From positions 1 through 64,000 of the forward strand of contig CAZSAT010000017.1 in assembly GCA_964604675.1 (NCBI GenBank): DNA of 64,000 nucleotides. The letters are read 5' to 3'. The stretch comes from CAZSAT01 sp964604675. Lineage in GTDB: Bacteria > Myxococcota_A > UBA796 > CAJQPC01. Below, one piece after another: positions 60,032 through 64,000 of the stretch. Under the pieces are notes generated by a model. The model was given only the letters and a program-made list of their open reading frames with translations, was not told the DNA's origin and ran no database searches. How positions within the stretch are numbered: position 1 is the stretch's first letter; every line of letters begins with the position of its first letter. The position numbers were made by a program, and so were the translations under genes.

Positions 60032-61672
60032 ATGCGTGTTCCCACCGATCGCTACCTCGACTTTCGCGGGGTGCTCGCAGCCTGCCAGGCCCTCGCCGAA
60101 CACCCGCTCGTGCACCTCCAGACCCTCGGGCACACCGATCACGGCCGCCCGCTGCTGCTGCTGGAAGTGGGGCACGACGTGCAGGAGAAGCCGGCCCTCT
60201 GGCTCGACGGAGGCACCCACGCGGTGGAATGGACCGGGGTCTCGGCCGCCCTCGCCACCGTCGACAGCTGGCTGCGACGGCAGGATGCCGGGGACGCCGA
60301 CCTGGTCGGCTTCTTCCGGGATCACGCCGCGTTCGTGATGCCCTGCATGAGCCCAGATGGCTACCAGGCCATGCACGACGGATCACCCTACCTGCGCTCC
60401 ACGCTTCGGCCCGCGCCCGGGGGCGTGCGCGCCGGGCTTGCGCCCCACGACATCGACGGCGACGGCCACATCGGCTGGATGCGCTGGCGGCACCCGGCCG
60501 GCCCGTGGGTCCCGGACGTCGACGAGCCTCTGCTCATGCGCCCGCGCACGCTGGACGACCCACCCGATCAGGCCTTCTACGTGGCCTCCGAGGGGCGCTT
60601 CCTGGCCTGGGACGGCTGGCGTTGGGTGGACGCACCGCGCCAGTTCGGCCTCGACCTGAACCGCAACTTCCCTGCCCACTGGTCGCCCTTCCGCATGTTC
60701 GGCATGGACGGGGGTCGCTTCCCAGGCAGTGCGCCCGAGAGCCGTGCAGTGCTCGACGCGGTCGCCGCCCGACCCCGCATCGCGGCTGCGCTGAGCAACC
60801 ACACCTACACCGGCGCGCTGCTCACCCAGCCCTACCGCGCCGACTCGCCCCTGAAGACCGCCGACATCCGCCTCATGAAGCGCCTGGCCGAGAACGCCGT
60901 GGCGGGCACGGGCTACCGCGCCATCCAGGTCCACCCGGACTTCACCTACGATCCCGAACAGCCCATTCGAGGGGTGTGGGCGGACACCCTGAGCACGACC
61001 TTCGGAGTGCCCGGCTACACCCTGGAGCTCTGGAACCCCTTCGGTTGGGCGGGCGTGGAAGTACCCGAGCCGGCCAGCTTCTTCCGCGATCCGGACATGG
61101 ACGTGATCGGCGCGCTGCTGCGCACCTTCCGGCGTGAGGGGCTGGTGAAGGACTGGCGCCCCTTCGACCACCCACAGCTCGGCCCGGTCGAGCTCGGCGG
61201 CGTGGACTACCTGCACAGCGTGCGGAACCCGCCGGCAGCGCTCCTGCCCGAGGAGTGCGCCCGGGGCGTGGCGGTGGCCGACCGCCTGCGCAAGGCGCTT
61301 CCGCGGGTCGAGGCGAGCGTCGCGGTGCAAGGCTCGGGCGAGCTCCGAACGGTCACCCTTCGGCTGGAGAACCAGGGCTTCCTTCCCACGTCTGGCCTGG
61401 CCCTTGCCGTCGAGCGGGGCACGGTGAGCCCCGTCACGGCCACCTTGAGTGGCGCAGCCCCCGTGCGGGGATCCAGGGAGGTGGAGCTGAGCCACCTGGG
61501 CGGGTGGGGCCAGGCGGCCGACGGTCTGGCTGGCAACCCGCTCTACCCCGGGCTCGGAACGTCGGGACAGCGCTGCGAGCACGTGTGGACCGTGCGCCCA
61601 GCTGGACCGATCGACGTGCGCTGGGACGCCGGGCGCGGCGGCTGTGGGGTGCACCGGGTGGGCGAGGACTGA
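60032..61672 (+). CDS. M14-family zinc carboxypeptidase
   Basis: A 546-residue enzyme. Zinc ligands are in LDGGTHAVEWTG (HxxE) and ALSNHTYTG (third His); the catalytic Glu is in YTLELWNPFG. The substrate-binding Arg/Asn block is FGLDLNRNFPAHWSP. The C-terminal ~150 residues form a beta-rich domain. No signal peptide is seen, so it may be cytoplasmic or exported without a classical signal. The ATG at 60032 is preferred over GTG 60026. Confidence 0.9.
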   Translation: MRVPTDRYLDFRGVLAACQALAEHPLVHLQTLGHTDHGRPLLLLEVGHDVQEKPALWLDGGTHAVEWTGVSAALATVDSWLRRQDAGDADLVGFFRDHAAFVMPCMSPDGYQAMHDGSPYLRSTLRPAPGGVRAGLAPHDIDGDGHIGWMRWRHPAGPWVPDVDEPLLMRPRTLDDPPDQAFYVASEGRFLAWDGWRWVDAPRQFGLDLNRNFPAHWSPFRMFGMDGGRFPGSAPESRAVLDAVAARPRIAAALSNHTYTGALLTQPYRADSPLKTADIRLMKRLAENAVAGTGYRAIQVHPDFTYDPEQPIRGVWADTLSTTFGVPGYTLELWNPFGWAGVEVPEPASFFRDPDMDVIGALLRTFRREGLVKDWRPFDHPQLGPVELGGVDYLHSVRNPPAALLPEECARGVAVADRLRKALPRVEASVAVQGSGELRTVTLRLENQGFLPTSGLALAVERGTVSPVTATLSGAAPVRGSREVELSHLGGWGQAADGLAGNPLYPGLGTSGQRCEHVWTVRPAGPIDVRWDAGRGGCGVHRVGED

Positions 61673-61715
61673 TCGTTCCGGCTCGGGGGCTGCACTGCCG
61701 TGGTGAAGGAGCCCC

Positions 61716-62102
61716 GTGTTCGAACGCCGCCCGCGCATCCTGCTCGTCGACGACGATCCGCTGGTCCGTGCGGCCCAGGCCGCCGCCCTGCGCCAGGTGG
61801 GCCAGGTGCTGATAGCGACGGATGGTGCCGACGCCCTGGCGCTCGTGAGCTGGGACGAGGACTTCGATCTCGTGATCTCGGACGTGGACATGCCGCGCGT
61901 CGACGGCCCCACGCTCTTCCGGCTCCTCGCCAAGGGGTGGCCTGACCTCGCCGCGCAGCTGGTCTTCGTGACGGGCTCCTCGAGCGCCGCCCGGGTCGAC
62001 GAGCTGAAGCGTCTGGGGCGGCCGGTCTTCCGCAAGCCCATGCCACCCGAGGATCTCGCCGCCCTCGCGCGTCTCTGGGTCGAGGCGCGGCTGGCGAGCT
62101 GA
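61716..62102 (+). CDS. Single-domain response regulator
   Basis: A 128-residue CheY-like receiver: ILLVDDDPLVRAAQ (acidic pair), DLVISDVDMPRVDG (phospho-Asp), LVFVTGSSSA and VFRKPMPPEDL (Lys). No output domain. The partner kinase is not in the immediate neighbourhood. Confidence 0.9.
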   Translation: MFERRPRILLVDDDPLVRAAQAAALRQVGQVLIATDGADALALVSWDEDFDLVISDVDMPRVDGPTLFRLLAKGWPDLAAQLVFVTGSSSAARVDELKRLGRPVFRKPMPPEDLAALARLWVEARLAS

Positions 62103-62144
62103 GCCGACGCGCGCTACCCGGCGTTCTACGCCAGAGGTGCTCTC

Positions 62145-62909
62145 GTGCTCACCATCGCCGTGATCGCTTGTTCCGACTACCGGATCCACGACCAGCAGGA
62201 CGTTCAAGGCGCGGAAGACACCGGGCAGCTCGGGGGCGGCGGCCCGAGCCGCGACGAACCCGAGGTCGAGGAACCCGAACCGGCATCGGAGCCGATCTAC
62301 GTGCACACCGGGCAGAGCCTCTGGTCGTGGGACACGGTCGGCGACGCGGTGCACGTCGGCGACTTCTTCGACAACGGGGAGCTCGTCGACGACATCACCG
62401 ACGTCGCCATCGACCTCGACGGGCGCTTCTGGGGGGTGTCGTCGGACACGCTGTGGCGCATCTACCCCGACAGCGCGGAGGTCTGGCCGGTCGCTGCGCT
62501 CGACGTGTACCTGGCCGGGCTCACCTTCGTCTCCGACGGCCGCCTGGTCGGCGCCGGCGACGGCGTCTGGGAGATCGACACGGCCACCGGAATGCTCACC
62601 GAGATCGTGGCGGAAGGTGCCTACGAGACCAGCGGTGACATCGTCGGCCTGCCCGACGGGCTGCTCTACTGGACGGTCTGGGGCGGCGACGGCCTCGTGA
62701 CCGTGGACCCCGACAGCGGCGACACGAACTGGGTCGGCGCGATCGGCGTCGAGCGCATCTTCGGCCTCGGCTACGCCGACGAGAGCTTGTTCGGCTTCAC
62801 CAGCACCGGAGACGCCGTCCGCATCGACACCGGCACCGCAGAGGCCGGGAGCACGGTGCCGCTGACGCTGTCCTGGTGGGGCGCGACCACGAACCCGGTG
62901 CTCTGGTAG
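62145..62909 (+). CDS. Beta-propeller-like lipoprotein with very short signal peptide
   Basis: A 254-residue lipoprotein starting at GTG: MLTIAVIAC (eight residues before Cys, none basic), a long acidic Gly/Glu/Pro linker, then blade-like repeats (ITDVAIDLDGRFWGVSSDTLWRI; YLAGLTFVSDGRLVGAGDGVWEID; DIVGLPDGLLYWTVWGGDGLVTVDPDSG; IFGLGYADESLFGFTSTGDAVRID). The repeats suggest a small YVTN/SMP-30-type propeller. Its CSDY start resembles that of the lipoproteins at 19115 and 33041. Confidence 0.75.
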   Translation: MLTIAVIACSDYRIHDQQDVQGAEDTGQLGGGGPSRDEPEVEEPEPASEPIYVHTGQSLWSWDTVGDAVHVGDFFDNGELVDDITDVAIDLDGRFWGVSSDTLWRIYPDSAEVWPVAALDVYLAGLTFVSDGRLVGAGDGVWEIDTATGMLTEIVAEGAYETSGDIVGLPDGLLYWTVWGGDGLVTVDPDSGDTNWVGAIGVERIFGLGYADESLFGFTSTGDAVRIDTGTAEAGSTVPLTLSWWGATTNPVLW

Positions 62910-62922
62910 GGCTCAAGCGCAC

Positions 62923-62945
62923 GGTCCGCCGTCCGAAGGCGGACC
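62923..62945 (+). other. GGTCCGCC/GGCGGACC hairpin abutting the sulfotransferase ATG
   Basis: Perfect 8-base-pair arms (62923-62930 and 62938-62945) around a 7-base loop. The 3' arm ends at the base before the ATG and contains the only Shine-Dalgarno-like bases (AAGG). It could terminate the lipoprotein transcript or mask the ribosome site. Confidence 0.5.
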
Positions 62946-64000
62946 ATGAAGACGAGCTTCGCAGTCCGCCCGCCTCGAAGCGCCGTCGACGCGGTCGAGC
63001 GCGGCGTGGATCTCGGCCGCCGAGGCGACTGGCGACGCGCCCTCCCTCACTTCCGCAACGCCACGAAGCTCGCACCGCGGCTCGCTCCGGCCTGGATCAA
63101 CCTGGCCACCACCCTCGCCATGCTGGACGAGCTGGGTGGCACCGAACGCGCCTTCTGCCAGGCCATCGCGCTCGCCCCCCGCGAGCCGAGCTACGCCACG
63201 CGCTACGGCTGGTGGCTGGTCCAGCGCGGCCGGCTGGACGACGCCGAGCAGGCCTTCGAGCACGCGCGCCGGCTCGCTCCGCGCGACCCGGGCCCCGCCG
63301 CCGGCCTGGCCGGTCTCCTCGAGCGCCGCGGTCGCCTGGAGCAGGCCCTCGAGTTGCTCGCAGCGCACGCTGATGGTGCCGACCCCCGCGTGGCCGAGCT
63401 TGGCGCCACGCTGTGTCGCCGGCTCGCCCAACCGGAGCGTGGCCTGGCTGGGGTCGAGCGCGCCCTGCGCGCCCATCCGAACCACCCCGGCCTGCACTTC
63501 GCCCACGCCCAGCTCCTGCACGCCCTCGCGCGGCACGATCACGCCTTCGCGGCCTGGTCACGCGCCAACGCAGCTCGCGGCTGGACCTTCGACCCCGCGG
63601 TGCTGAGCGCCCGCGTCTCCGGTCTGCTCCAGGCCTTCGCCACGCCCGAGCACATGGCGGCTGGCACCGACCGGGACCAGCGCCCCGTGTTCCTGTGCGG
63701 CATGCCGCGCTCGGGCACGAGCCTGGCCGAACAGATCCTCGGTTGCCACCCCGAGATCCACCCAGCGGGGGAGCGCGAGACCCTTCGCCAGATCGCCCGG
63801 TCGCTCCCGGAGCGCACCGGGCGGAGCGGTCCGTGGTGGACGTGCCTCGACGCCTTGACGAGCGCGGACCTCGACGAGCTGGGCGGTCGGTACCTCGCCG
63901 GCCAGCCGACGCACCGACGCGTCATCGACAAGATGCCGATGAACGTCTTCCTGCTCGGCCTCGTCGCCCGCATCCTGCCGGGGGCCCGGGTCGTGATCTG
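62946..64000 (+). CDS. TPR-sulfotransferase fusion, 3' truncated by window edge
   Basis: The gene runs off the right edge after ~351 codons. Residues ~15-220 form TPR repeats (ALPHFRNATKLAPRLAPAWINLATTL; AEQAFEHARRLAPRDPGPAAGLAGLLERRG). Then the sulfotransferase domain begins with the PAPS-binding loop VFLCGMPRSGTSLAEQILGCHP, followed by VIDKMPMNVFLLG. TPR-linked sulfotransferases of this type sulfate small molecules, lipids or peptides in bacteria; the acceptor is unknown. The ATG at 62946 directly follows a perfect hairpin. Confidence 0.9.
   Translation, partial: MKTSFAVRPPRSAVDAVERGVDLGRRGDWRRALPHFRNATKLAPRLAPAWINLATTLAMLDELGGTERAFCQAIALAPREPSYATRYGWWLVQRGRLDDAEQAFEHARRLAPRDPGPAAGLAGLLERRGRLEQALELLAAHADGADPRVAELGATLCRRLAQPERGLAGVERALRAHPNHPGLHFAHAQLLHALARHDHAFAAWSRANAARGWTFDPAVLSARVSGLLQAFATPEHMAAGTDRDQRPVFLCGMPRSGTSLAEQILGCHPEIHPAGERETLRQIARSLPERTGRSGPWWTCLDALTSADLDELGGRYLAGQPTHRRVIDKMPMNVFLLGLVARILPGARVVI

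Overview
The window is one contiguous, very GC-rich, densely coded bacterial chromosome segment. It carries about 57 protein genes, two of them broken, and I see no rRNA, tRNA, CRISPR array, phage or insertion sequence. Several features suggest a Myxococcota-like (former deltaproteobacterial) organism: many lipoproteins with D/T/G-rich linkers, FG-GAP and metal-binding-motif surface proteins, VWA lipoproteins, a Cys-Gly-Cys plus hydrophobic plus Arg-rich C-terminal tag resembling MYXO-CTERM, a PilB-like ATPase fused to a receiver, and FHA-EAL and GGDEF signalling proteins. This placement is inference; no marker gene in the window fixes the taxonomy.

Layout. 1-9.7 kb: an FHA-EAL protein cut by the left edge, an NCS2-like permease, a stand-alone E2-type acyltransferase fold without its catalytic His, then a tightly overlapping RDD / SpoIIM / membrane / DUF4129-like / DUF4350 / MoxR / DUF58 operon. 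9.7-22.6 kb: a lipoprotein; proA with a polytopic membrane protein and an NtrC-type regulator lacking GAFTGA; a PilB/GspE-REC fusion with its histidine kinase; a VWA lipoprotein; proB; and a GAF-GGDEF protein. 22.6-33 kb: the most distinctive region. A minus-strand operon of phasin, phaE, two phaC genes, acyl-CoA synthetase, lipoprotein, beta-barrel, alpha/beta hydrolase and C-terminally tagged lipase overlaps at nearly every junction. It is divergent from phaR and lies next to an orphan ParA. This looks like polyester storage joined to an envelope-level substrate capture and activation route.

33-44 kb: a second VWA lipoprotein, hemB, a large GGDD-Y repeat lipoprotein, and an ileS operon running into a PNPOx-like membrane protein, an unknown protein and a sulfatase-fold lipoprotein. 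44-50.5 kb: surface proteins, including a DUF2314 protein, an M43-like metalloprotease lipoprotein that probably starts at CTG, a heavily frameshifted relic, an FG-GAP lipoprotein and an exported protein. 50.4-57 kb: housekeeping, with a globin, a hydrolase, a full t6A set (tsaB, tsaE, tsaD, tsaC), purE and purD. 57-64 kb: a frameshifted zinc-ribbon/GYF/TPR protein, a PilZ protein, a zinc ribbon, an M14 carboxypeptidase, a single-domain receiver, a lipoprotein, and a TPR-sulfotransferase cut by the right edge.

Two themes recur. A GTTAG element, most often GGTTAG, sits 8-23 bases before the start codon of many genes and always reads in the gene's direction. Many lipoproteins have extremely short signal peptides (about 6-10 residues before the Cys) with no positive N-region, and several begin at GTG, TTG or CTG.
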